Shown piece after piece: positions 11,548 to 22,500 of a DNA stretch of 64,000 nt (within the stretch, counting starts at the first letter, position 1; every line of letters begins with the position of its first letter). This DNA is from Semisulcospira habei. Lineage: Eukaryota; Mollusca; Gastropoda; Semisulcospiridae. Both the position numbers and the translations under genes were made by a program. The notes beneath the pieces are model-generated. The model was not told where the DNA came from. It searched no databases and saw only the letters and a program-made list of their open reading frames with translations. The DNA lies in NCBI GenBank assembly GCA_036245525.1, contig BTPG01000003.1:136559582-136623581 (forward strand). The letters run 5' to 3'.

Positions 11548-12004
11548 CCATCAGATCAACGTCTCTGTCAAGAACGCTCTTTCTGAAGTTGCTGCGCTAG
11601 AGTTTGGGGTCCCCCAGGGCTCTGTCCTGGGCCCCATTCTATTTATGCTGTACACTCAGTCTCTGGCTCAGGTTATCGCATCGCATTCAACCGATCATTA
11701 CATGTATGCGGATGATACACAACTTCGGAAATCTGCACCTCCAAACAGCTCCAGTCAGGCTATTTCAGATGTCCTGAACTGTATCTCAGATGTTAAGTCC
11801 TGGATGTGTGAAAATAAATTTCAGTTAAACGAGGGCAAGACAGAAGGTCTTCTTGTCGGTGCCTCTCGATTGCTGCCCAATTCTCCTGACTCTATGCGCA
11901 TCTGTGACGCACCTATTCCATTTTCTGATTCAGTTCGCAATCTTGGCGTTTTTCTTGATAAAGATCTTCAAATGAAGGACCATGTAAATCATGTCTGCAA
12001 AATA
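11548..12004 (+). pseudogene. L2/CR1-like RT, third piece (YADD block)
   Basis: The piece picks up where 6,871 left off and reads HQINVSVKNALSEVAALEFG, then VPQGSVLGPILFMLYTQSL, YMYADDTQL (the catalytic DD of the RT) and NLGVFLDKDLQMKDHVNHVC. It stops at codon ATA 12,002-12,004, at the left end of the DIRS1-like element. Confidence 0.8.
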
Positions 12005-12208
12005 AATTTTTCTCTAAAATGTATTTTTTCGAAAAATACTTACCGATGACATGACTGTCAGGAAATAGTCTACTTGCTTACCAATTTTAGCCTAAGACCC
12101 AAAGGGTCCCCCCAGGTGGCTCTCGGGGATCCCTAACAGGGGCGAGAGTAGCCTCCCCTGCCCATCCGGTCACGTGCCCGGTGGTGTCTCCTTTAGCCAG
12201 TTGTCTAC
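12005..12208 (+). repeat. DIRS copy 1 left inverted terminal repeat
   Basis: It begins aatttttctctaaaatg, and the tract from tgtcaggaaatag to gttgtctac is the reverse complement of 18,030-18,185. Confidence 0.8.
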
Positions 12209-12250
12209 GGAGTTACCAGCGGCAAGCGGGGAGGAGGGAGGGACCTCCGA

Positions 12251-12331
12251 GTCATGTCATCGGTAAGTATTTTTCGAAAAAACACATTTTAGAGAAAAAT
12301 TAATTTGTTTCCTCAAAACACATTACCGAGG
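12251..12331 (-). repeat. DIRS copy 1 internal complementary region
   Basis: The first half (gtcatgtcatcggtaagt to gagaaaaatt) is the reverse complement of the element's left end. The second half (aatttgtttcctc to cattaccga) is the reverse complement of its right end. The two are joined without a gap. In DIRS1 elements this block is thought to template end joining of the circular DNA intermediate. Confidence 0.8.
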
Positions 12332-12386
12332 AGGAGGGTGCCGCACAATCCCTTTAAGAAACCTCTTCAGGGACGAAGACGGCCCG

Positions 12387-13100
12387 TCACTCCTGATCAC
12401 ACACTCCCGACAATTTTAGCGAAGTGCCACTTAAAGCGCCGAGGGCGCCTGGAGGGAGTGTTGTGCCGCAGAAGTTGCCCACCAGCGTAAGGTTGTCGCG
12501 CTGGACTGTCAGGGCGCGGAAGTAGAAGCGGGCGATGGTAGATTCGTCCTGCCACCCCACCGCAGCCACAATGTCCTTGACCACACAGGCGCGGCGAAGG
12601 CGAGACGTGCGGCCCTAGCGCGCACTCCATGGGCGCGGTTCCTCAGTGCCTCGGCTCCCTGTGGGGAGAGGTTGCAATAGGCGGACCGTAATACCCAGCG
12701 GAGCGAGGAGGAGAACGTTTGGGCTGAGAAGCCGGTTCTGCCGGCGGTCGGCGGCAAGAGACGAGTCCGTCCCCTCCGCACGGATTTGGAGCGACGCAGG
12801 TAGATACGAAGAGCCTGCACCGGATCTTGCTGCGGAGTCCCCCGAGGAAGCCGGGTCGTGTAAGCTGCCGAGTGGCGATGACCGGAGGCGCTGTCAAGGG
12901 AGACCTAGGCTGAGCGAGAAGGAAGGATCCGGGAGTAGCCGAACGGAGCCATCCACTCGGAACTGCAGGCCGGCGGGGCGAGACGAGAGCGTGTGGAGCT
13001 CGATGACGCGGGCGCCGTGGCGAGGGCCATCAGGAAGCAGGTCTCCGAGTCACGTCAGCGAAGCGGGCCAGATGGAGCGGTTCAATGGTCCGAAGTCAGC
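12387..13100 (-). pseudogene. Tyrosine recombinase C-terminal catalytic domain, DIRS copy 1, frameshifted
   Basis: Read leftward across three frames, the recognisable parts are a box I stretch (ARVIELHTLSSRP; catalytic Arg), the PVQALRIYLRRSK region, box II with the H-x-x-R motif (AHGVRARAARLAF) and the tyrosine block (VGWQDESTIARFYFRAL). All four catalytic-type residues (R, H, R, Y) can still be found, but indels break the frame between box I and box II and again after box II. This domain inserts DIRS circular DNA without an integrase. It lies just upstream of the internal complementary region, the expected place for the last ORF of such an element. Confidence 0.65.
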
Positions 13101-15767
13101 CAGGGGAGGACCAGGGAGGTCCCAGCACGGGACAAGGGAGCGGGAGACCAGACGCTGCATGCCGAAACGCGCCATAAAGTCGGGCAGGTCCTTGCAGGCG
13201 CTGGGTCGGGACGGCCGAGGTGACGGTAGGCGTCGGCGATCAAGAGGGATAGCTGCTGCACCAGAGGGGAGCCAACCTTGGTCTTGGACGAGCCAGCGAA
13301 GAAGTCCGTGAGCTGAGGAGTCGTCAGGCCGACGGTGGAGAGGTGGCGGTCAGAGCACCAGGCACGAAGCACGCCACTTTCCCTCGTAGACACGTCTGGT
13401 AGAAGGTCTGCGGGCTGAAGCGATAGCGTCCGCAGTCGTACTCGAGAAGCCTCAGCAGAGAGAGCTTGCCGCACAATCGCCAGGCGTGTAGGAGAAGTCG
13501 CTCGGGGCAGGGGTGGAAGAGCGGCTGTCGGCGCTGCTCGAGCATCATGCGGGGGGTGGGAAGAGGGAGGGTGAGCCCGTGGCGAGACTGAGAAGGTCGG
13601 AAGTCCACGATCCGATCCAGGAGAACGGCCACCAGGAGAAGGACTGCGTTGCATCCCCGGAGGCTGAGCAGGACATGAGGACCAGGACCGCCGGAGGGTA
13701 GGTGTAAGCGACCAGTCTGTCCCAAGTGAACGAAGCGCATCGACTGCCCAGGCCAGGGGTCGGGAAATGGGGAGAGGGGAAGCCGGAGGCTCCACATCGT
13801 GGCGAAGAGAACAAGGGGGGGGGGGGGGGGGTCTCCCAACGAGCGCAGAACCAGCGAAGGATGTCCCAGCGTAGGGCGCAATCCGTGTGAAGAAGCTGCC
13901 TCCGTCGCAAGAGGTAGGCTGCCAGGACGAACAGGTGACCTGGAGTGCGACGGGCTGGGAGGGAGAAGTCGCTGTCCTCGCACCAGCGAAGGGGGCGATA
14001 GAGGAGGAAGCAGAGGTCGGGAGAGCGGCTTCCTCCTGCGTCTAAGGCAAGCCACGAATGAGGGGTTATCGGAAGGACGAGGAGGTCCCGAGTCCGAAGA
14101 TCGTATCGCCAAGCGCCGAGGGCCAGCCGACTGCAACCAGTCCCAGCGGGTTGACGTGCCGCGAAGTCAGGTTCGCGGGCCAGCGGCCAGCCGACGAGCG
14201 AAAATTCGGAAGAAGGAGAGCGCCCCAACCGTCGAGACCGACAACGACGCAGCGAGAGACGGGCAGTGGCGGGGTCAGGGGGAATCCGGGAGCCGAGCCA
14301 AGAATGTCCGTCTAGCGAAGCCGAAGGGCTGCAGCAAAGGAGAGATCGGCACCAGGGTAGAGAGAACTCCGGAGGACGGCTCCAGAGGCGGAGTACAGAA
14401 GACCGAGGGAAGGAGATCAGCCGCCGCACTCATCAGGAGGAGGAGCTGGAGCCACAGTCAGGAGGGGACCGCCGCGTCTGCAGCTACCCGCGGGCTAGAA
14501 GGCACGAACTGGATCCACGGCTCGGGAAGACGCACCAAGTTGCGGTCGGTCACCAAATCCATCTCCAGGTGAACAAGTGGCGAGAGGCGAGAGGTCGGAC
14601 TGTTGGCGCTGTCCAGGGCGACCAGGCGAGCAAACCGGAGGAGGAGAGCATCCCTGCCCTACGAAGCGGGACCACTGACTGATACCGCAGAAGCAGGTCG
14701 ACCAAGGAGGAGAACGGCTGGTGGAAGATCGAAGGTCTCGGGCAACCAAGGCATCCACGATCCACGCAAGGACCCAGGGCTGAGGGGGAGACCACACCGG
14801 TGAGGCCGAGCTGGAAACGGTCCCGTCGACGGCAAGCGAAGACAACGGCGGGGGCGGGAGGCAGGGGACGCATAGAAGCAACGGGTAGGTCCAGGCTGGC
14901 GGTGACGACCAAGGGCTGAAGGCGACGTGAAGGGTCCGAAGCGGGGGAGCCGTGCCGAGCGACGAGCAGCATCGCAACTTCCCAAGGAAGAGCGGAGACC
15001 TGCGCGCGAAGGGCGAGGACTTGGTCCAAAGGGGCGGGAACTCAATCCACAAGGGTGGCGCTGGGCCCACAGGCCTAGAAGGGTTCCTTCAGAGACTGCC
15101 AGGCAGGGCCGAAGACGCGGGTACCCACAGGAGTACGGTAGAGCTGCGACGTCGCATCAGGGGAGATGGTCAGGAAGGAGCCAGGCTGCCGCGAACGAAG
15201 GAAGGCCAGGAGCGGAGGGTTCGAAGCCACGTGGAAGATCCGCTAGAGCTGGGAAGGGTTGCCGCAAGCACGAGCGCCGGCGGAACCACCGGAGGCAGTG
15301 AGCACGAAGGGGAGCGAGTGGCCAGCGAACCGGGGAGCCGAAGGCTAGGACGCCAGCAGGCCAGCGGCGAACGCGGGACGCCGAGTCAACCACCTGAGAG
15401 GGTCTGGGGGAGACGCTGGAGGTGAAGGGAGCAGGGAGCGGGGAAGAGGATGTCCCGAGGAGAACGACAGCGCCGAGCACAAGGCGAAGGTCGACAGGGA
15501 CACCGTAGGGAGTCGAGCGGGCGGGCGACAAACGTCGGGCGCCTCAACTATCCAGGCGACGAGGGCGAAGACGTCGATCCCCACTGCACTGGGCGTACCC
15601 CAAGGGGCACCCATCCAAGTGCTAACAGAGCGCGACGTAGCTTCACTTCGGTGAACAGACGAGAACCGGTGAAAACGTGGAAAGGCCGTAGGCGCCAGGG
15701 GAAACGTCCCGAAGTCCCGAGGTACGTGAAGGACGAACCAGACGCAGAGCGCGAGGCTCAAGGAGGG

Positions 15768-16785
15768 GGCACGTAGCTAGCTGGGGGACTCGACGGAGGA
15801 GTCAGCGGGTTGGAAGGAGGGCCAAAGGCCGACTAGGGTACCAACAGGCAATAAGGGTCGCGGTGCACGGGGCTCAAGGAGGGGGCACAAGCGGCTTGGT
15901 GACTCGCCGTAGGAGTCAGCGGGCCCAGAGACTGAGGCCGAAGTGCCGAAGTGAGAACGAAGGCGACAAGGTCGCGGTGCCCGGCTCAAGGAGGGGGGGC
16001 ACATAGTCGGCTAGACGACTCGCCGTAGGAGTCAGCGGACTTAAGGCTGGGGCCGAAGGCCGACGCGTGAACCAATTGGCGACAAGGTCGCGGTGCCCAG
16101 GGCTCAAGGCGGGGGCACATAGAGGCTCGGTGACTCCCCGGAGGAGTCCGCAGGCTTAGGAGGGGCCGCGAGGCCAACGTGTCTACAATAGGCGACAAGG
16201 TCGCGGTGCCCGGGGCTCAAGGAGGGGGGCACGTAGCCGGCTAGGCGACTCGCCGGAGGAGTCAGCGGGCTTAGAGGAAGGGCCGAAGGCCGACGCATAA
16301 GCTAATTAGCGACAAAGGTCACGGTGCCCGGGGCTCAAGGAGGGGGGCACGTAGCCGGCTTGGTGACTCGCCGGAGGAGTCAGCGGGTTCAGGAGGGGCC
16401 GCGAGGCCAAGCGTCAACTTCTTTTTTTTTGTTGTTTTTTGTTGTTGTATGTAACGGGCGACAAGGTCGCCGTGCCAGGGGCTCAAGGAGGGGGGCACGT
16501 AGCCGGCTAGGCGACTCGCCGGAGGAGTCAGCAGGCTTAGAAGAAGGGCCGAAGGCTGACGCTTAACTAATTAGCATCAAGGGTCGCGGTGCCCGGGGCT
16601 CAAGGAGGGGGGCACGTAGCCGGCTTGGCGACTCGCCGGAGGAGTCAGCGGGCTTAAGGTTTGGCCGAAGGCCGACGCGTGAACTAAAGGCGACAAGGTC
16701 GCGGTGCCCGGGGCTCCTTTTTTAAGGAGGGGGGCACGTAGCCGGCTTGGCGACTCGCCGGAGGAGTCAGCGGGCTGAACGCGTC
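15768..16785 (-). repeat. 115-125 bp GC-rich tandem array inside DIRS copy 1
   Basis: About nine units carry the conserved words gactcgccggaggagtcagcggg, ggtcgcggtgcccgggg and gggggcacgtagcc. Unit length is not a multiple of three and units vary in the middle. One unit has an inserted T-rich tract (16,423-16,450). The array lies in the upstream half of the element, where ORF1 would be expected. I see no protein repeat in it. Confidence 0.7.
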
Positions 16786-17079
16786 TACGAATAAGCTACA
16801 AACTTACCAGGGACATGAAGTGTGGGTATCCCAAGTCCGAGGGGAGCTTGAACAATCCCACCGTGCCGCGAGAGGTCCCCAGGAAGGCGGAAGGTCGCGG
16901 GTCGCTCGGCGGTGGAACCAGAGTAGAGACCGAGAACCTCCAGTCAAGAGGGGCAGCCAGCGCAGCCGATGACAGAGGAGCAGGCGGCACCCGGTCGACA
17001 GACTGTGTGGCAGACACCAGGCCACGAAGTCGCCGTCCTGGGCAGATGCGCACTTGGTACTGCAACACATACCCATACA

Positions 17080-17835
17080 TGAAAGGTGACGGGCGGCGGG
17101 CAACTAACGCCGCCAGTTAAAGCTCCGAAGTAAGTAATGAGCGAAACTCACCGTGAAACGCGGAGAGAAAACAAACAGAAGTCCGAGCCAAGCACGACGC
17201 CCGGCCCCGCAGGGCGAGACATAGGAAGCGGCCGAGACTTTACCTTTTCATGGCGGAACGGCAGAGTGACGAAGCACAGGCACCGGACACTAGGTCACTG
17301 GAAGTCGCCGTACTGGGGAGATGCGCACTTGGTAACTGCAACCCAAACCCAAACATGAAAGGCGACCGGCAGCGGGTAACAACGCCGCCATTTAAAGCTT
17401 CGAAATCAAGAAACACTCGAAACTGACAGTGAAATGCAATGAGAAAACAACAGTAGCTCGAGCGAAGCCCGACGTCCGGCCCAGCCAGGCGAGACGTAGG
17501 AAGCGGCCGAGACTTTACCTTTCCATGGCGGAACGGCCGAGTGACGAAGCACAAAGTACCGGACAGTAGGTCACTGGAAGTCGCCGTACTGGGGAGAGGT
17601 GCACTTGGTAACTGCAACCCATACCCAAACATGAAAGGCGACCGGCGGCGGGTAACGAACCCCGCCATTTAAAGCTTCGAAATCAAGAAACACTCGAAAC
17701 TCACCGTGAAATGCGGAGAGAAAACAACAGTAGCTCGAGCGAAGCCCGACGTCCGGCCCAGCCAGGCGAGACGTAGGAAACGGCCGAGACTTTACCTGTC
17801 CATGGCAGAATGGCAGGGTGACGAAGCACAACCAC
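17080..17835 (-). repeat. ~275 bp tandem repeat inside DIRS copy 1
   Basis: The marker catgaaaggygac recurs at about 17,079, 17,354 and 17,630, giving almost three units. Each unit includes a gtaactgcaaccc word, a cgccgcca...ttaaagc segment and a ggcgagac...ggaa segment. It is adjacent to the upstream ITR and may be a subterminal promoter region; that function is a guess. Confidence 0.6.
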
Positions 17836-18029
17836 CGCGCGACGGAAGCCTAGAAGGTTCCAGGGCCAGCCAAGTGCACGAGGCACAGACGAGGGCTAAC
17901 AGAGAAGACGGAGGCCACGCCAGAAGCAGTAGACGAGGGCTAGGCGAAGGGAGGCCGGTAAGGGACGGTCGAACCGTACACAGTCTTTCCAAGGGTAAAA
18001 GGTAAAAGCGTCCGAACGCTAACAGCGAA

Positions 18030-18219
18030 GTAGACAACTGGCTAAAGGAGACACCACCGGGCACGTGACCGGATGGGCAGGGGAGGCTACTCTCACCCCT
18101 GTTAGGGATCCCCGAGAGCCACCTGGGGGGACCCTTTGGGTCTTAGGCTAAAATTGGTAAGCAAGTAGACTATTTCCTGACAGTCATGTCATCGGTAATG
18201 TGTTTTGAGGAAACAAATT
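18030..18219 (-). repeat. DIRS copy 1 right inverted terminal repeat
   Basis: It is the reverse complement of 12,050-12,208 over its inner part. Its outermost part (catcggtaatgtgttttgag, then gaaacaaatt) differs from the left end and instead matches the second half of the internal complementary region. Confidence 0.8.
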
Positions 18220-18759
18220 GTTTTTCTGGAATTAAGACAGATCAGTTCTATCTGTCATTACCTCACTACTGAAGCTACCACCAAACTGGTCGTCTCTTCA
18301 GTCTTGTCCCGCATTGATTACTGCAATGCCCTCTTAGCTGGCCTCCCTCAGTTTCTCATTCAGAAATTGCGAGTTCAGAATTGTGCTGCACGTCTCATCG
18401 TCCGCGCCTCACAGCATCAGCCCATCATTCCTATTCTGAGACAACTTCATTGGCTGCCAGTCAAACAACGAGTCTCGTACAAAATCGCCTGTCTGTGCTA
18501 CAAAGCTATTAACTACTCTACCCCTGCCTATCTCGCTGATCTTCTTCAACTATACACTCCCTCCCGCTCCCTCCGTTCAAGTAGTGACACGCGCCTTCTC
18601 AGAGTCCCGCTCTTCAAATACAAAACCAGAGGTGACCGTTGTTTTGCGCACGTTAGACCTGTTGTCTGGAACTCTCTACCTATAGACATTAGACACTCTC
18701 CCTCATTCACTGCCTTTAAATCTGCCCTAAAGACCCACCTGTTCGATACCCCAATGTAG
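18220..18759 (+). pseudogene. L2/CR1-like LINE ORF2, C-terminal piece
   Basis: The frame continues from 12,004 with VFLELRQISSICHYLTTEAT, then RIDYCNALLAGLP, LHWLPVKQRVSYKIACLCYK and RPVVWNSLP, ending at TAG after FDTPM. These are the usual C-terminal blocks of L2/CR1-type ORF2. No frame break is seen in this piece. Confidence 0.8.
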
Positions 18760-18779
18760 CTCAGTTCTTTGTTATTATG

Positions 18780-18813
<34 letters not shown>

Positions 18814-18945
18814 TGTGTATTGCAGAATCATTTGTTTCTCTGGTTTTATGACCCCCTCCACTCCCGCTCTTTACTTGTAAAGCGCTTAGAGCTTATTTAA
18901 GGATAAGCGCTATTATAAGTAGCCATTATTATTATTATTAATTCA
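18760..18945 (+). other. 3' UTR and tail of the L2/CR1-like LINE
   Basis: It contains a GT microsatellite (18,786-18,811), the conserved 3' stem words gtaaagcgcttagag and gataagcgctatta, and an ATT-repeat tail at about 18,925-18,942. This is the recognition structure common at L2/CR1 3' ends. Confidence 0.7.
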
Positions 18946-19054
18946 TTTTCATCATGTTACTTCTCGGCCAAAATTTCGACCCTGCACACCCAAAACGTCA
19001 TGTGCATGCCCCGGAACGCACTCTGACCAGCCCCATTTCAAAGTTGTTCCTTAT

Positions 19055-19277
19055 TTAACCCTTATCATTCGGAATACACCAGTGCGTGAAATAAGTTTGA
19101 CCAAAATAGTTCAAGGGTACTGCTGGAATAGCTTGGCGCCTCTAGCGCCAAGCTATTCTGGCACCACCCTTGAACTAAAGCCATTGATCTATATCCTTAT
19201 CTGTAAGTACTATAATGTAGCTTGCATATGGCAGCGTACAAATTTGAAGCTTTTAGCCTCAGTATGATATGGGTTAA
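19055..19277. mobile_element. TTAA-flanked foldback MITE, family I
   Basis: It is bounded by TTAACCC at 19,055 and GGGTTAA at 19,271-19,277. The central hairpin is nearly perfect (tagcttggcgcc / gcgccaagcta, with ttcaag...cttgaa outside it). TTAA duplications with CCC/GGG ends are typical of piggyBac-type elements; that affiliation is an inference. Confidence 0.7.
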
Positions 19278-19347
19278 ATAGGAACAACAAAAACAGCAAG
19301 ACAAAAGAACTTTTGTAATACTAGATGAAAATATCTCTGGTACTCAC

Positions 19348-19515
19348 ATAACATTGTTCTGTCTGTGATCAGTGTTGTATGGGTCATAATCATCTGTGGA
19401 GATGTTGTATCTGATTCTGAAGACACAACGCTGAGTCTTGCCAGATGGAAAGAATGGAAGATTCCAGTCATATGACAAGGCTTTGCCATCAACACCATTG
19501 CCGAGATGGTTAGAT
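19348..19515 (-). CDS. Gene A exon 8 (last exon visible)
   Basis: It encodes [39 protein letters not shown] and [15 protein letters not shown]. The acceptor is ttttgcag, the donor GTGAGT, and it ends in phase 2. Gene B continues past this point, so at least two more exons are expected to the left. Confidence 0.8.
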
Positions 19516-22500
19516 CTGCAAAAGTTCACATGTTTCTATTTTAGGGTCACATTAAAGTTAACTAATACCAACTACCTAAATGAAAAATGTGACTGACTTT
19601 CAAACATGTTTGGATGACCTGAAGCAACTTCAGATTTCTAAGATATATTAAACATCAAAGATCTTCCTAAACATGAATGTGTACCTTGACCAAGGAGCCT
19701 CAAAACAGTCTGGGGCAGCTACTGTCAGCAAGCACTGAGCTTGGTTATAGTTGGATGCATCATATGGAACAGCCCAGATGTACTTCAGCTTAGAGTTGCT
19801 GGCCCCCTCACAAGCTGCTTGGTTGGTATACTCTGCAAAGGAAATTAACCCCTTCACTAAAAACGTTCTGGGTTTAGAGCTTTAAGACTTGTGTCCACCA
19901 CAGTGGTGTTTTCAAGGATGGGGCACCCAAAAGAATCTTACAAATTTTGACCCTAGCTGGATTTTAACCCCCATCCTTTTGGACAAGAGTTGAATACTCT
20001 ACCACCTGAGCTACCCTAGTGTTGCTGAGATGTTTGTCAATTCAGCACAAGAGAACCAGTGATCCCAATAACATGGGTATAACAAGGTGTCAGCAAGAGG
20101 CAACTGCAAGGGTTAATGAGGATCTATGTCTCTTACAGCTGGATTTTTGGGGGCAGTGAAGGGGTTTGAAGCAATTCACACATATTGCACATACTTGAAC
20201 TGATTCCATCTTTTATCACGTGCGATTAGTTTTCCCATGACTGACTGAATTTTGATTTTCAGAAAACTTTTAATAGTTAATATGAATTTTTCTTTAAAAT
20301 GAATTTTTTTGAAAATACTTACCGATGGTATTACTAATAGGAAATGTTACCTAGCTAGCCTAATTTTAGCCAAAATTTGGTTGTGTCCGTATAAGGGAGT
20401 GTTGGCAGGTGAGGGGCACCATAATACAGGCAGTAACCCGAGTAGCCTCCCTTACGTCCCATCCGGTATGAACTCACCTGATATGCCTCAGTTTAGTTTC
20501 TTAGTGAACTGGCGGCAAGCAGGGCAGGTGGGAGGGACCTTCGAGTAATACCATCGGTAAGTATTTTTCGAAAAAATTCATTTTAAAGAAAAATTCATTT
20601 GTTTCCTCAAAACACATTACCGATGGTATTACTAATAGGAAGAATCCCGAAGAGGAGCTGGGTGCTGCTATAGCGCCCCTAACCAAGACACTGGCCCTCA
20701 GCCCCACCCTCCCGAGGCAAACTCCCGATAATTTTAGCTAAGATACCTGCGGCGCCTATGGCGCCGGGAGGGAGTGTTACGCTGCTGCGACGTCTCACAC
20801 CAGCGAAAGGTTCTGCCGCTGGGCGGAGAGGTCCCTCAGGTAGAGGCGGGCAAGGTAGTCTCAGATCACCATCCCACGGCCACCACAATGTCCTTGACAG
20901 TGCAGTGGCGGTCGAATGCGAAATTTGCGGCTATGGCTCTGATCTCATTGCCCTGATGTTTGGCTGCATCAGGGACGAGATCCTAGGCCGAGCGAATCAC
21001 CCATCGGAGTCAGGAGGAGATGGTCTGGTCTGAGAAGGCATGTCTACCTGGCGACAGAGGGAGAAACAGGCAGGTGCGTCCGCTGCGCAGCGGCTTGGTC
21101 TGGCGCAGGTACACACGTAAGGCTCTCACAGGTCCTATAGTCTGGTCTCCCGGGTGGAGCCTGTCACTGGTAAGTGATGAAGAGTCAAGTACTGTGGGGC
21201 GGTCAAGACGCCCGCGTCTTGGCCAGAAGATCGGTTCAGGTAGCAGTTGCACGGAGCCATCCGTCCGGAACTGTAAGCAATCTGGGCGTGTCGACAGCGC
21301 GTGAAGTTCACTGAGCCTGAAAGCCGTGGCTAGGGCCAAGGGGAAGCACTTCTTCCACGTCACGTCCGGCACGCGTGCCAACAGAAGAGGTTCAATCGGT
21401 CTGAGTTGAGCCACGGAAGCAACCAAGGTAGATCCAATCTTGGTACCAGAAAACGCAGGGCCGGGCGTTGCAGACCGAAGTGGGCCGTCAGATCGGCGAG
21501 GTCTTTGCAGCTATCAGGATAGGGCCGGACCCCCCAGCCGGTAATTGTCGGCGATCATTGCGAGGTAGCCCCGAAAGGTGATTGGTGCCAGACGACTCTG
21601 GTGGTGAAGAGCAAAGGAGGAACCGCGTCAACCCATGTGGAAGGAGAGGATGTCGCCACACCAGCCGCCCAGGGCTCGCCACATACCTCGGAACTCGTCT
21701 GGTTGAGGGTCCACATGTCAAAGCGATAGTATCCACCGCCGCCCTGGCAAAGCCTCTACTGGTGAGGTCTTGCCGCGCCAAGTCCCTGGTACAGTGCCTG
21801 TCGCGGTTGCTTGAGCTTCCCTGTGCGTGGAGAGGAAGTTCCACCTGATCGCGAAGAGGTCAAGCATGTGAGTCTCGCAGATGGTCTCAGTCTTCTGGAA
21901 GATGTCTGGCCAGAGTGTCCACCCGGTGTGGAGAAGCTGGCTGCAATGCAGGGGAGAGTCGGCTACAACAGTCAGATGCCCGGGAAGTGTCTCGCCCGAA
22001 TCGCGATGCCCTGATCCTCGCCCCAGCGAAACGCCTGGTGGAGCAGGAAGCGAGTGATGGCGGTCCCGCCCTGTTCTGGGAAGCATGGGACGATGGTGGG
22101 GATGTCGGCCAAGACTAGGAGTTCCTGGTGCCGTGAGACTCCCACGGCGTGAGGGTCTGGTACCACACTTGGCTGCCGGCACCTGAGTCGGTCGATCTGG
22201 GGTGGTCCTCATCAGCGACCCTGTCCAGTAGCCCCTAACCGCAAGGGTGTCCAGGAAGAAGGGGAAGAACAGGAGAACGGAAAGCACCGCCAAGGAATTG
22301 CCTGATCTCCAAGGAAGATGCGTCCAACGGTCCAACAGCCACCCAGGACACGTCCCTCCTGTCACAGGCTCGTCCGGTCAAGTGTCCAACCATATCGAAG
22401 GGTACCCCAGCTGCGTGGAGAACCTCTTGCGGCGAAGACGTTGCGCAACGTCCAGGCGCGGGAGAAGAGGTCTCGGGCTGTAGACATCACCCTGTTGGTG

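Larger units (their letters stand above)
12005..18219 (-). mobile_element. DIRS1-like tyrosine-recombinase retroelement, copy 1
   Basis: Inverted terminal repeats occupy 12,005-12,208 and 18,030-18,219. They match as reverse complements except for the outermost ~30-50 bp. A block at 12,251-12,331 is the reverse complement of the left end followed directly by the reverse complement of the right end, which is the internal complementary region diagnostic of DIRS1 elements. A tyrosine-recombinase remnant lies beside it on the minus strand. The element is GC-rich and its frames are broken. I see RNase-H-like fragments (about 13,600-14,450) but could not positively identify the RT. It may be a decayed autonomous copy or a non-autonomous derivative. 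Confidence 0.75.
4745..18945 (+). mobile_element. L2/CR1-like non-LTR retrotransposon split into four pieces
   Basis: Four collinear plus-strand pieces (4,745-6,051; 6,612-6,871; 11,548-12,004; 18,220-18,945) encode successive parts of one endonuclease-RT protein and a typical 3' UTR. They are separated by an RTE-like LINE, another full LINE and a DIRS1-like element. The reading frame joins across the second and third insertions, and across the first when one copy of the target duplication is removed. Small indels elsewhere show the element was already decayed. Confidence 0.8.

Noticed and set aside
14550..15761. Reverse transcriptase of DIRS copy 1
   Set aside because: I searched the minus-strand frames for the FGL/YLDD-type blocks and found nothing convincing, so no RT is annotated.
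12646..15776. Many plus-strand ORFs of 100-260 codons in a GC-rich stretch
   Set aside because: They are antisense shadows of DIRS copy 1; composition is R/G/S-rich low complexity and the recombinase is on the other strand.
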